A DNA stretch of 48,146 bases from Ophioceras dolichostomum. Lineage: Eukaryota > Ascomycota > Sordariomycetes > Magnaporthales > Ophioceraceae. A model generated the notes under the pieces. The model had not been told where the DNA came from, ran no database searches, and saw only the letters and a list, made by a program, of their open reading frames with translations. Positions 33,369 to 42,333 of the stretch are shown piece after piece (within the stretch, counting starts at the first letter, position 1; the number at the start of each line of letters is the position of its first letter). The DNA lies in the NCBI GenBank assembly GCA_003049485.1, contig PYST01000301.1:1-48146 (forward strand), read 5' to 3'. The position numbers were made by a program, and so were the translations under genes.

Positions 33369-34332
33369 ATGGCTAAGCCAGCTCTCAAGGCCTTTATAGA
33401 CAGTGTCCCAGACTGGTGCCTGAAGGATTTCAGAACGCAGTCAGGACTAATCTACATTCAGCCGATCTCCGAGGGCCAGAATTTCCGCCTCGACATGCAG
33501 GGCGTAAGTCATAACCTGCTTAACCTCCCTACCTACCTGGCGAGTCCCTGCCAGCCAACTAAGATTTACAAACTCTATCGTCATAATCACACCGCCAGCT
33601 ACCTATCTACCCTCCAGAGGTAGGTACCTAGGTCCTCAGTACCTAAATAGATACTGATGCATCGTCACTCATCATCAGGTAACATCCGATGGCTCCTACA
33701 ACCTCCAGATCCAGGCCAACAGGCAGGCCAAGGTGCCATCGATCAGACGTATATCGCCCGCCAGCGTCGCAACGGTGCTCGTGACAGAGCCGTCCGATCC
33801 GCCGGTAACGCCGCAGGAAGTCAGAGATGCTTTCAGGAAGTGCTGGGAGGCGGGTGTCAGGATGGTGCAGGTTGGGGCCAAGCCTATTGCGGGAACCAAG
33901 CAGCCTGCGGTGGAAACCAACCAGCATGGTAAAACCAAGCAGACTGCTGCGGGAACTAAGCGACCTGCTGGAGCCAAACCCGCCGTGGAAACCAAGCCTG
34001 CTGTGGAAACCAAGCTTGCTATGGGAACCAAGCCAGATCCGGAAACCAAGCAGCCTGATGCGGGAACCAAGCAACCTGCTGCAGGAACCAAAAAGTCCGC
34101 TGTAGGAACAAAGCCGGGTCCGGGGACCAAACCGCCTGCTGGAACCAAGCAAGCTGCTGAGGGAACCAAGCAGCCTGCTGTGGGAACCAAGCCTGCTGCT
34201 GCTAGCAACCCTCCCTGCAGGAGGACGATGGGTATGACGGACGATACGGCCGAGTCCTTAAAAACTCGGGAATCAAGCAAGAATCATGCCCACGCCAAAG
34301 AAGGGGCTTGCAATGAGATAACAAATCCGTAA
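33369..34332 (+). CDS. Hypothetical protein with Lys/Pro/Ala hexa-heptapeptide repeats
   Basis: Exons 33369-33503 and 33679-34332, with intron 33504-33678 (GTAAGT...CAG) in phase 0, give 262 residues. The ATG context (ACCATGG) is good. Residues 1-100 form a globular-looking part with a Trp-Cys pair (DWCLKDF near 15-21) and a CWEAGVRMVQVG end. I do not recognise it. Residues about 111-220 are some 17 tandem units of six or seven residues, of the types GTKQPAV, GTKPA and ETKPAV. A short polar tail follows. There is no signal peptide or membrane segment. The Lys-rich repeat could be a flexible nucleic-acid- or wall-binding arm, but this is a guess. The clean intron and frame across the splice support a real gene; lack of a known family limits confidence. 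Confidence 0.65.
33874..34203 (+). repeat. Coding 18/21-bp minisatellite
   Basis: Tandem units of 18 or 21 bases around GGAACCAAGCAGCCTGCTG, always a multiple of three, encode the GTKQPA-type peptide array of the hypothetical protein. Copies near 34060-34190 are the most alike and the earliest ones are the most diverged. Confidence 0.88.
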
Positions 34333-35001
34333 CTGAGGGTTCCAGTGGTATTCCAGGGGTCCAGGAGGAGGTTCGATAGATGAGGCATACACAACAGTGA
34401 TTGGTTGGCAGGCGAGGTCAGACGGGTTTTAAGGGCATCAATATCATGGTTGAGTGATGCGCCACGACTGCGTCGTTGTAATTTAACAGTGCCAACTCGT
34501 TGGGGAAAAAAGGAGGAAAACTCCAAAATACAACTATTCCCCTCTTACCTCTCCTCAGCTCGTTCATGCGACGATTATACTGATTGTACTGTTGTGTTGC
34601 TTCCCTGCTCACGCTTCATTACACCTAACTGCAGTTGACCGAATTAGGACATCCTGCAATGACGACTCACCATTGCGCCACCCCTAGCGGCATCATGCAG
34701 TTAGTTGCGTTCAATCGTCATGTTTCATTGCGGCGGCCAGTTACCGCCCTCCCTCATGTATTATAATTCCAGCCGCGTCCGCCAGCTTGAACACACCATG
34801 TTGCGACGGGTCAACCATTTGTGTGCACCCAGCACAACACCCAGTACAGGCTGATAATAGAATTTCGTTTCAACTCTACACCCAAAACCCAACTTACCAC
34901 ACATCTATCTCTCTATCTACCTTAGGTAGGTACCTTACCTAGGCACCTTTAGCTAGGTACTTAGGTACCTACCTACCTATCCATCATCAATCTCGCACGC
35001 G
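34333..35001. other. Intergenic, promoter of APH-like gene
   Basis: No gene is seen. The distal part is ordinary intergenic sequence. The proximal part (34910-34980) is a dense CCTAGG/GGTACC microsatellite that ends just before the ATG of the kinase-like gene and so lies in its promoter or leader. Confidence 0.6.
34912..34980. repeat. Palindromic TACCTAGGTA-type microsatellite
   Basis: Alternating TACCT, AGGTA, CCTAGG and GGTACC tetranucleotide-based units fill this stretch. Similar blocks are at 36850-36900 and 40001-40041, with shorter ones near 600, 21660-21700, 23780 and 33520-33650. The units are self-complementary and could fold into hairpins. Confidence 0.85.
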
Positions 35002-36803
35002 ATGGCCAGACCACCGCGCGCCCCTCAGACCGGGCAGGATGGAAGGAGCACAGTTCTCAGGGAGCACCCCCGATGCTGGCAAAACGACGACTCGACTGGC
35101 TGGTTGGCGCCTGTGTGGCCGAGAGAGCCCGACATCAGAGCCGTGTACCAACAGGCCCTCCCTTACCTTCCCCAGGGCTACGCTTTCGAAGGCGTCGACC
35201 TCTTGAACACCGACGGGGCTTTTCACAAACTTTACCGATTCTCGGCGGCGGCGGCCGATGTCGACGTCGACGTCGGTACTGCTGCTTCCGCCGCCGCTGC
35301 TGCTGCTGCCCCCAAGTACCTGATGCGGGTGGCGATCCCCGTCGAGCCGTTCTTCAAGACGGAGAGCGAGGTGGCCACGATGGAGTACGTGCGGCGGCGC
35401 ACGTCGATCCCCGTCCCTCGCGTCGTCGCCTACGCCTCCAGCGCCGCCAACCCGCTCGGCTTCGAGTGGATCCTCATGGAGATGGTCGAGGGGGAGCCCC
35501 TGTCGAGCGCGTGGGAGCGGATGGGGTACGAGGACAAGGTCCGACTGACGAGGGAGGTCGCCCGCTACATGAAGCAGCTTCTGGGGCTCCGCTTCACGTT
35601 GTACGGCAACATTTACTTCGCCGACGTATGGCCCCAGGTCGGCTACTCTCCGTTCCTGTCGTCGCCATCGCCATTCTCGCCGCCCCCGCCGCCGCCGTCG
35701 GGACCGGCTCCTCCGTTGTCTCAGGGTCAGTCCGAGGGACCACCACCAGCCTCTGCTGTGGAGGCTACTGAGAAACCAGCCGTCTCTTCTCCTTCTTCTT
35801 CTTCTTCGCGACCACCGCCCTTTACCTCGGGGCCACCATCGCTTGCTGCTGCTGCTGCTGCAGACGTCGACATCGGCGTCGACGGCGAGTTCGTCATCGG
35901 TCGAGTCGTATCCACTCGATTCTTCCGCGACAAGCGCGCACTCCTGCCCGCCAACCGAGGGCCATACGCGACGGCGAGGGAGCGGGCCATAGCCGACGTG
36001 CAACTCCTCCGGGAACGCGTCAAGCATCTCTCGCCCGAGCCGGGCACCCCGTACCACTGCGGCGTCGACAGGGAGCTCTCCCCGGAGGCGACGCAGGCGC
36101 TGGAGGCCGTCCAGAGGTTAGAGGAGGCCATCGCGCTCGTCTTCCCGGACCTCACCAACAACAACGGCGAGCCCGAGGACACCCCGATACTGTGGCACGA
36201 TGACCTCGGCGAGCGCAACATCCTTGTCGACCCCGCCACCTACGAGATAACGGTGGTGCTCGACTGGGAGTCCGTCGGCATCGTGCCCGGGTGGGACACC
36301 GGCGGCGGCGAGCCGATCCCCTACTTGCTGCGGGGCATCGAGGTGCCCGAGCCGCCTCCGAAGGGAACCGTCTCGGAGGAAGACGAGGCCGCCCTGGTCG
36401 AGATACGACAGGACTGGGAGCTCGTTCTTCTGCGCCGCGAGTACACCGCGATCGTCGGTCCATCCCCCCTCTTCAAAAACAACGACAGCCACCTTTCTTC
36501 TTCTTCTTCTTCTTCTTCTTCTTCTTCTTCTTCTTCTTCTTCTTCTTCTTCNNNNNNNNNNNTTCTTCTTCTTCTTCTTCTTCTTCTTCTTCTTCTTCTT
36601 CTTCTTCTTCTTCGTCTTCTTCTTCTTCTTCTTCTTCTTCTTCCACCACTTCCCCTTCGAACGAGTCAAAACAGAGCCTTCGACGTAAGAGGGGCCTTAC
36701 TGAATGTCTCGAGACATTCGAGGACTGCTGGGGGCGGACGGCGTGTTGGGTCAAGTATCTTTTCGACGGGATCGACAGCGATGAACTTGTGATAAGGCTG
36801 TAG
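35002..36803 (+). CDS. APH/choline-kinase-like phosphotransferase family protein, assembly gap inside
   Basis: The frame opens at ATG 35002. Residues about 47-200 form the N-lobe (FHKLYRF, YLMRVAIPVEPFFKTESEVATM, VPRVVAY, GFEWILMEMVEG). A Pro/Ser-rich insertion covers about 215-285. The catalytic block LWHDDLGERNIL gives His399, Asp401 and Asn406 of the HxDxxxxN motif, and LDWESVGIVP gives the metal-binding Asp421. This is the fungal aminoglycoside-phosphotransferase-like family, soluble proteins whose substrates are mostly unknown; antibiotic resistance should not be assumed. From residue 499 a (TTC)n tract codes for Ser and is interrupted by 11 N at 36552-36562. Beyond it the Ser frame and a family-like tail (SLRRKRGLTECLETFEDCW...) continue in another register to the stop at 36801-36803. 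For one continuous exon the true gap length must be a multiple of three. An alternative is an intron hidden at the repeat. Confidence 0.88.
36495..36642 (+). repeat. (TTC)n triplet repeat with sequencing gap
   Basis: An almost pure TTC run extends from 36495 to 36551, is cut by 11 N (36552-36562), and continues from 36563 to about 36642 with a single TCG interruption near 36612-36614. It lies in the coding frame of the APH-like gene as poly-Ser. The N run marks an unresolved length. Confidence 0.95.
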
Positions 36804-37503
36804 TCTGGAAGTCAGTGTACATGGCTGGGTCATGAAATCATACTGGTTGCCTACCGAGGTACCTACCTTACCTAGGTAGTTGTGTGACAGTGGTACCTAG
36901 GGTAGTGACGATGGAAATTATAGCGAGAATAGAATTCCCACCCTCCAGAAGCCATCACCTTCTCGAGTTCCGTCCTCTTACTTCCCGGTACCTACCTCTA
37001 CCCACCAATATTGCGAACGCAATTTTTGTGGTGGTGGCTGGGACGGACGGCCGCGTCCTTCGCCTTTCTATTTTGATGCCGAATGGTCCCCGTCCGATGG
37101 CCGACGAAAAACGGGAAGGCTGTGCTTGAATTTTGAAATCACAAACGCATTTCTGTTTTGCCGTTTTCTTTCGGGTTTACCTGCGAGCGGGATTGGCTGT
37201 CTGGTTCGATGGGTCTGGCGTTGCTGCACTGAATCTCTTCTGTCTTCACTATACACGGCTATCTCGGTTCAGCCTTGGATGGGGCCCTTCAAGGAGGCAA
37301 AGACGGAATAGACTCCAATAAACCCCCCTCCGAGGATTATAACGAGGCCCGAATGTGGCCGACGCATCAACAGGAACAAGTTGAGCAAAAGGGAGTGCAC
37401 CGAAAGTAGCGCAGAATCGCGTCAGTCTCCTCGCATTTCCTTCGCCTTTTATCTACCCCAGAGCATAAAAGGAGTCAAGTTCGGATACCGATACCCAGGC
37501 ATC
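36804..37503. other. Intergenic between convergent genes, no gene seen
   Basis: This holds the 3' flanks of the APH-like gene (+) and SQT1 (-). A TACCTAGG-type microsatellite occupies about 36850-36900. Small open frames near 37126-37321 have no recognisable product. Confidence 0.6.
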
Positions 37504-39234
37504 TCAAGCCTCAAACACAAGCGCAACACCATCATCACCCGCCGTGACGATCCTCTCGCCCGTATCGCCCTGCACGAAGTCGAACACCCCTCCACCCTCG
37601 CCATCCCCCCTGTGGCCCCTCCATTCCTTCACCAGGCCCGCTACAGCCGCGCCCTGTGCCTGTGCAAGCTCTTGCTGTTGTTGTTGTAACCTCCGTTGCT
37701 GCTGCTGCTGCTGCTGCTGCAACAACGCAGCCACACCACCGCCACCACCCCCAGTAGTCGTCGTCCCCCGCACGTCCCACCTGCGCACCACGCCGTCCAT
37801 GCCGCAGCTGGTCAGCAGGTGCGGGCTGGCGCGCACGAACTCGACCTTCACCACGCTGAGGTCGCCGTGCGCGCCCGACACCAGCCGCCGCACCTGGAAC
37901 GACCGCTGGGCGTCGTACACGGCGATCGACCCGTCGACGCTTCCCGCCGCGAGGAGCACGCCGCCACCACCGCTGCCAGCCCCGCCAGGCTCCGAGAACG
38001 ACAACGTCTCGACCCCGTCGCCTTGCGCGTGCAGGCTCGCGAGGATCTGGCCCGCCTGCGCCTGTCCTGCATCAGCACCACCACTACTGCTCCCAGCAGC
38101 CCCTCCTTTCCGTCCACCTTTGCTACCAGCTGCTGCCTTCTGCTGGCCCTGACGCCCTCCTCCCCGAGCACCGGCGTCGCCGCCGCCACCCAACCTCGGC
38201 AACCCCACGATCTTGATCGCGCCCCCGGCGCCGCCCACCGCCAGGAACGTCCCCGTCGGCGACGTTGCGACGCTGTACAGCCCGCCGTCGACCGCGAACC
38301 TCGCGTCCGCCTCAGTGAGCGCCACGACCGTCGTCGTGCCCGCGTTGTCCCTCGTCCTGACCCCCTGCATCGCCGCCGTGCCGAACACGTCGAAGACGAA
38401 AAGGCTGCCGTCCTCGGACACGGACGCCAGCAGCTCGCCGTCCCTGGTCCAGCACCCCGCGGTCGCGGAGCCCGTGTGCAAGAAGTAGGACTGCAGGATC
38501 GTGAGGGGCGTGTCTTCCTCGATCTGGACCTGGTACACCCAGACCGACCCGTCGGACGCGCCGAGCGCGAAGACGTTCGGGTGCGCGCCGCCGGCGGGAC
38601 AGGGGCGGATCCAGTTGATCTCGGGGACTTCTTGGGCTTCTGCTACGAAGCGGATCTGCACTGGTGGTGCTGGCGAAGAAGAGGACGTAGCAGAAGGGGT
38701 AGACACGGCGTATGCGCGCAGTCGCCCGTCCAACCCGCCGCTCAGCAGGAAGTCGCCATTGGGCAGCGTGAACGTCAGGGCGTTGATGCTGTCGGTGTGG
38801 CCGTCGATCTCGAACACCGTCTGCGAGGGCGACAGCTGCGTCGGGGGACGGGTGGCCTCGCCGCTGTAGGTCTGGGGAAGCAGGGGGCGCGCGGGGATCG
38901 AGGACGTGTCGAACACGTAGCCCTTTCCCGGCGCGTCGTCGGCCTCGCCCTCGGAGCCGCCGGTCGCGATCAGCGTGGGGATGGTGGGGTGCTGCGCGAT
39001 GGCGAAGATGGAGTGCTTGTGTGCGTCGAAGTAGGCGACCGAGTCGTTGTGCAGGGTTATCTCTTCTGGCTCATCGTCGTCTTCCATACCGCCGTCGCCG
39101 TCGGAATCGGAGTCCATCGCGATGTCGCCGTCCTCGGGGACTTCTTCGAGGGCGTCTTCGGCCGCGAGCATTTCTGGCTCGGAGTCGATGTCGGAGGTCG
39201 GCTGGGGCTGCCGGCTGGGATTTGACGGCGCCAT
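37504..39234 (-). CDS. SQT1: Ribosome assembly WD40 protein Sqt1
   Basis: One uninterrupted minus-strand frame of 576 residues. The N-terminus (about 18-58) is acidic, with EEVPEDGDIAMDSDSDGDGGMEDDDEPEE, followed by WD40 repeats. Visible blades include FDAHKHSIFAIAQHP near 69, a repeat ending DGHTDSINALTFTLPNGDFLLSGGLDGRLRAY, INWIRPCPAGGAHPNVFALGASDGSVWVYQV, LLASVSEDGSLFVFDV, LLAAGSVDGSIAVYDA, LTSCGMDGVVRRWDV, and the closing IVTAGDDGVALVFEA. The acidic leader, propeller order and length match Sqt1, the dedicated chaperone that binds the N-terminus of ribosomal protein uL16 (Rpl10) before its loading on the 60S subunit; the animal relative is AAMP. Two low-complexity insertions are seen: a Gly/Ala/Lys loop (around 350-395) and a Gln-rich loop (around 510-530). 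The gene lies tail-to-tail with the APH-like gene. Confidence 0.93.
   Translation of the reverse strand: MAPSNPSRQPQPTSDIDSEPEMLAAEDALEEVPEDGDIAMDSDSDGDGGMEDDDEPEEITLHNDSVAYFDAHKHSIFAIAQHPTIPTLIATGGSEGEADDAPGKGYVFDTSSIPARPLLPQTYSGEATRPPTQLSPSQTVFEIDGHTDSINALTFTLPNGDFLLSGGLDGRLRAYAVSTPSATSSSSPAPPVQIRFVAEAQEVPEINWIRPCPAGGAHPNVFALGASDGSVWVYQVQIEEDTPLTILQSYFLHTGSATAGCWTRDGELLASVSEDGSLFVFDVFGTAAMQGVRTRDNAGTTTVVALTEADARFAVDGGLYSVATSPTGTFLAVGGAGGAIKIVGLPRLGGGGDAGARGGGRQGQQKAAAGSKGGRKGGAAGSSSGGADAGQAQAGQILASLHAQGDGVETLSFSEPGGAGSGGGGVLLAAGSVDGSIAVYDAQRSFQVRRLVSGAHGDLSVVKVEFVRASPHLLTSCGMDGVVRRWDVRGTTTTGGGGGGVAALLQQQQQQQQRRLQQQQQELAQAQGAAVAGLVKEWRGHRGDGEGGGVFDFVQGDTGERIVTAGDDGVALVFEA
37676..37722 (-). 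repeat. Coding CAG/CAA repeat (polyGln in SQT1)
   Basis: On the plus strand this reads as CTG and TTG triplets. On the coding strand it gives two short Gln runs separated by Arg-Arg-Leu within the last WD40 region of Sqt1. Confidence 0.9.
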
Positions 39235-40741
39235 TTTTTGTTTTGTGATGGATAATAATGCGATTGGGAGGAGTTGTTGTCGCGGATAGTCCGTGAAGCT
39301 CTAAAATGGTGAGATCGAGGAGCTTCAGGGAGAGAGTAGAGGAGGGGTTGCCGAGGCCGCTCTTGAGTGATGATGGTGACGTAGAGTTTAACAAGCTGCT
39401 CGCTTCGAGGCCAGCAGTTTGGGGCGCCTCTTATTGCTCGCGCAGCTCTGTAGAGGACAAGGCCCCGATCTGATCTCTTAATATGGTCCTCGCTCTTCCC
39501 TCCCCTCAAGTGGCAAGACAAGTAAGTACCAGAGATGGTGCTGGAAGTTTTCCAAAAGACGTTTCGCAGGCGACAAATTTTTGTTTGCTTGATAAGCAGT
39601 CTGGTCGGCTGCGGGGCAACTCGAAGCTTTTCGGGGTCACCCCGCGATGCTCCACTGCTGACTTCAGCTCCACTGCTAGTCCCCACTGTCGGACGGTCGG
39701 CGTGGACTATCACCGATCACCAACGACACGCCTAATCATTTATGACCCCGTGGCATTCCCCTACAAACGACGAGCATGGTAACGAAGGAGGGGAGAAATT
39801 GTGTGCCAAAAAATAAACCACCTACCTACCTGACTATGCCATACATTTGATAGGCAAGAATGTAGGTGTACCGCGTGTCCGCCATATTCCATGCCTGATT
39901 CCTAGCCATGCTCTCGTCCCACAAGAAAAAATCCGCGGACTCTATCATCCCTAGCCTAGTCAGACCCTAGCTCGTAGGTCAGAAAAACGAAAGAGATGAG
40001 TAGGTAAGTACCTACCTAGGTAGGTAGGTAGGTTGGTAGGTGCCCCCTCACTTATCTCTATCCCCTTCCTCCCTCCTATCCTACCTATCACCATCGGCTT
40101 CCCTCAACTCATTCCGCCTTTCCCTGCCAGGTACCTGCCTAGGTACTAGACGACAACCTGAATTAGAAACCCGAAAAGGGGGATAAGGCGTAGGGAAGCG
40201 GTGGGTGGTTAATAAGTACTTACTCAAAATTGCGTCCGGGGCAAGTACTAAGGATTTCTATGTGATGGACTGATGGTCTAGCTGAATAATGAACTAGCTG
40301 AAGAACCCAGGTTTCAGACTTCCGAGCAGCATATGAACATGGTAGCAGGGGTGGTAGCGGTGGTGATGATGGTTGCGGCGTGATGTGCTGCCATTGACTG
40401 GACGCCACCGACGGGACCTGGAGCTGATTGGTGCGTCCCCGAGTCTCCCCAAGCCACGAAGAGAGCGTAGACTGTCAATGAAGAACGAGGCCAAGCTTTT
40501 CCATTTGCGGAGATACGTAGGACAGAAAGGTGAACGCGGAGGAGGAGGACAGAAACTCTATGGTTGGCTGCCAAATTGCAACGCTTTTCTTTATGACGGC
40601 CTCTCCGTCCATCCGTCGATACCCTTCTTCTAATATCCTCTAATCATGTACTGACTATCCCTTCTAGTAAATCCAATGAGGCCCAATGCGTTGACAAGAG
40701 AAAGAAAAAACAAAAGAAGAAAAATCCCACGTTTTCTCGTT
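39235..40741. other. Intergenic, SQT1 promoter; no gene seen
   Basis: The right flank of SQT1 should hold its promoter. A TAGGTAGG-type microsatellite lies at 40001-40041. Frames at 39483-39782 and 40373-40633 have no known domain. If the DPP III fragment just to the right was once a complete gene, its lost exons would have lain here, but I see none of the later DPP III motifs. Confidence 0.55.
40001..40041. repeat. TAGG/CCTA tetranucleotide microsatellite
   Basis: A block of TAGGTAAGTACCTACC followed by five to six TAGG units. It belongs to the same palindromic family as the blocks at 34912-34980 and 36850-36900. Confidence 0.9.
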
Positions 40742-41104
40742 CTACCTGCCTGCCTTGATAGGAATTGCGAGCGGTATGGTGCTGTTGAATGCCAGATGCT
40801 TGATGGTCACGAAAACCTCGCGAAAGGTGTTGAACCCCTGTTGGTTGAACTCCAAAGCTATAAATTGAGATTCTGGAACCGGGGAAAAGCAGAGCGCGAG
40901 GAAGATGAAGGAACCGTGTAGGGACATGATGAAGTCGAAAATTCCAGGCCCCTCCACCAAGGCTTGACGCATGACGATCCTCGCGCCGAGCCATGCTGCC
41001 TTAGAGAGATGGTGAACGTAGAGCTTCTCGTTCCGGTTGAGGCCGTCAAAGACATCTTTGACGGCGAGCTGATAGATCGGGGGACCTGGCACTGGCAAAG
41101 CCAT
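40742..41104 (-). pseudogene. Truncated dipeptidyl-peptidase III N-terminus
   Basis: A 120-codon minus-strand frame starts at ATG 41104. Its first 61 residues (down to about 40922) look like the start of dipeptidyl-peptidase III, a cytosolic zinc exopeptidase of family M49: IYQLAVKDVFDGLNRNEKLY, then HHLSKAAWLGARIVMRQ, then GPGIFDFIMSLH. In the family the next part is a CxGDW-like segment followed by the GNYKSFGD block, and the zinc motif HELLGH lies far downstream. None of these appear. After residue 61 the frame continues with a hydrophobic unrelated stretch and stops at 40742. The start codon is only 51 bases past the stop of GCV2 on the same strand, leaving hardly any room for its own promoter. 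I read it as a decayed or truncated duplicate. A short protein made from read-through transcription cannot be excluded. Confidence 0.55.
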
Positions 41105-41155
41105 AATTGACGACGCTGAATACGAGGTATACGAGTGTGGAAGAAATGCAATCGT

Positions 41156-42289
41156 CTATTTCGTCTCGGTGGTCTGAACGGGCGAGGTGTCTTGTGCATC
41201 GACCGTCTCCTCGACCGAAGGGCAGGTGCAGAAGAGGTTCAGGTCTCCGTAGGCTGTATTTCAAGATTGTCAGTCAGTCCGTCAGTCAGGCAAGATCAAG
41301 TCATCATCAGTCGCGCTAGAGAGACGGGCCGAAAAGCCGTAAGGATTTCAGAGATAAAGGGAGAAGGCGAAAAAGAAAACGCACTGTCGTCTATCCTAGC
41401 GACCGACGGCCAGAACTTCTTCTCGCGCAGCCACGGCAGCGGGTACGCAGCCGTCTGGCGCGAGTAAGGCCTATCCCAGCGGGCGCCGTCCTCCCCGTCG
41501 CCGTCGATGATGTCGTGCATCGGGTGCGGCGCCATCTTGAGCACGTTGCCCTCGCGCGGCTGGCGCCCCTCCTCGACGTCGCGGATCTCCCGCCGGATGG
41601 AGATCAGTGCGTCGGCGAAGCGGTCGAGCTCCCCTTTGCTCTCGGACTCGGTCGGCTCGATCATGAGCGTGTTGGCCACGGGCCAGCTCATGGTAGGCGC
41701 GTGGAAGCCGTAGTCCTGCAGGCGCTTGGCGATGTCGATGGCCTCGACGCCCGCGGACTCGCGGAAGGGCCGGGCGTCGAGGATGAACTCGTGCGCGCAC
41801 CGCCCTTGCTCGTTGGTGTACAGGATCTTGTAGTGGGGCGCCAGCCGGGCGAGGAGGTAGTTGGCGTTGAGGATGGCCACCTTGGTGGCGCGCTGGAGGC
41901 CCCAAAAGCCTGCGCTTTGGTGTTAGCTCCCGGAAAGACAGAATAAAACATGCTTTCGCACCTACTACCTAGATATCTCAGTTTAAACACACTTACCCAT
42001 CAGAGTATTATAAGCCCAGCTGATAGGGAGGATCGAAGCACTGCCGTAATAAGAGCTGCTGACGGGGAGATTCTGAGCGGAGGATGCCGCGGGCGATTCC
42101 GCGGAGAATTCCGCCGAACCTCCTTCGACCGCGGCAGCGTCCCCTTCTTCGTGTTTCTTCTGTTTCTTCTGCGTCTTCTGCGTCTTCTCTGTCTTCTCCT
42201 CTACCTCCACCTTATAATGCACCGGCTCAGGCCGACCCGGCAGGAAGGGCTGAAGGTGCGACTTGACGCAGATGGGGCCGGCGCCGGGC

Positions 42290-42333
<44 letters not shown>

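Noticed and set aside
33696..34280. 194-codon minus-strand frame rich in Val, Leu, Gly and Ala opposite the repeat-rich gene
   Set aside because: It is the antisense of the coding minisatellite. Repeats with unit length in multiples of three open all frames, and the plus-strand model has a clean intron and start.
35002..36803. Reading the APH-like gene as an antibiotic-resistance determinant
   Set aside because: Fungal genomes carry many APH-fold proteins with unknown substrates. The motifs show the fold and catalytic residues but not aminoglycoside specificity.
36468..36803. Frameshift or pseudogenisation of the APH-like gene
   Set aside because: The register change coincides exactly with the 11-N gap inside a triplet repeat, so it is best explained by the placeholder length.
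37696..39225. 509-codon plus-strand frame opposite SQT1
   Set aside because: It is an antisense shadow with Arg/His/Ala-rich content. The minus strand encodes recognisable WD40 repeats through the whole length.
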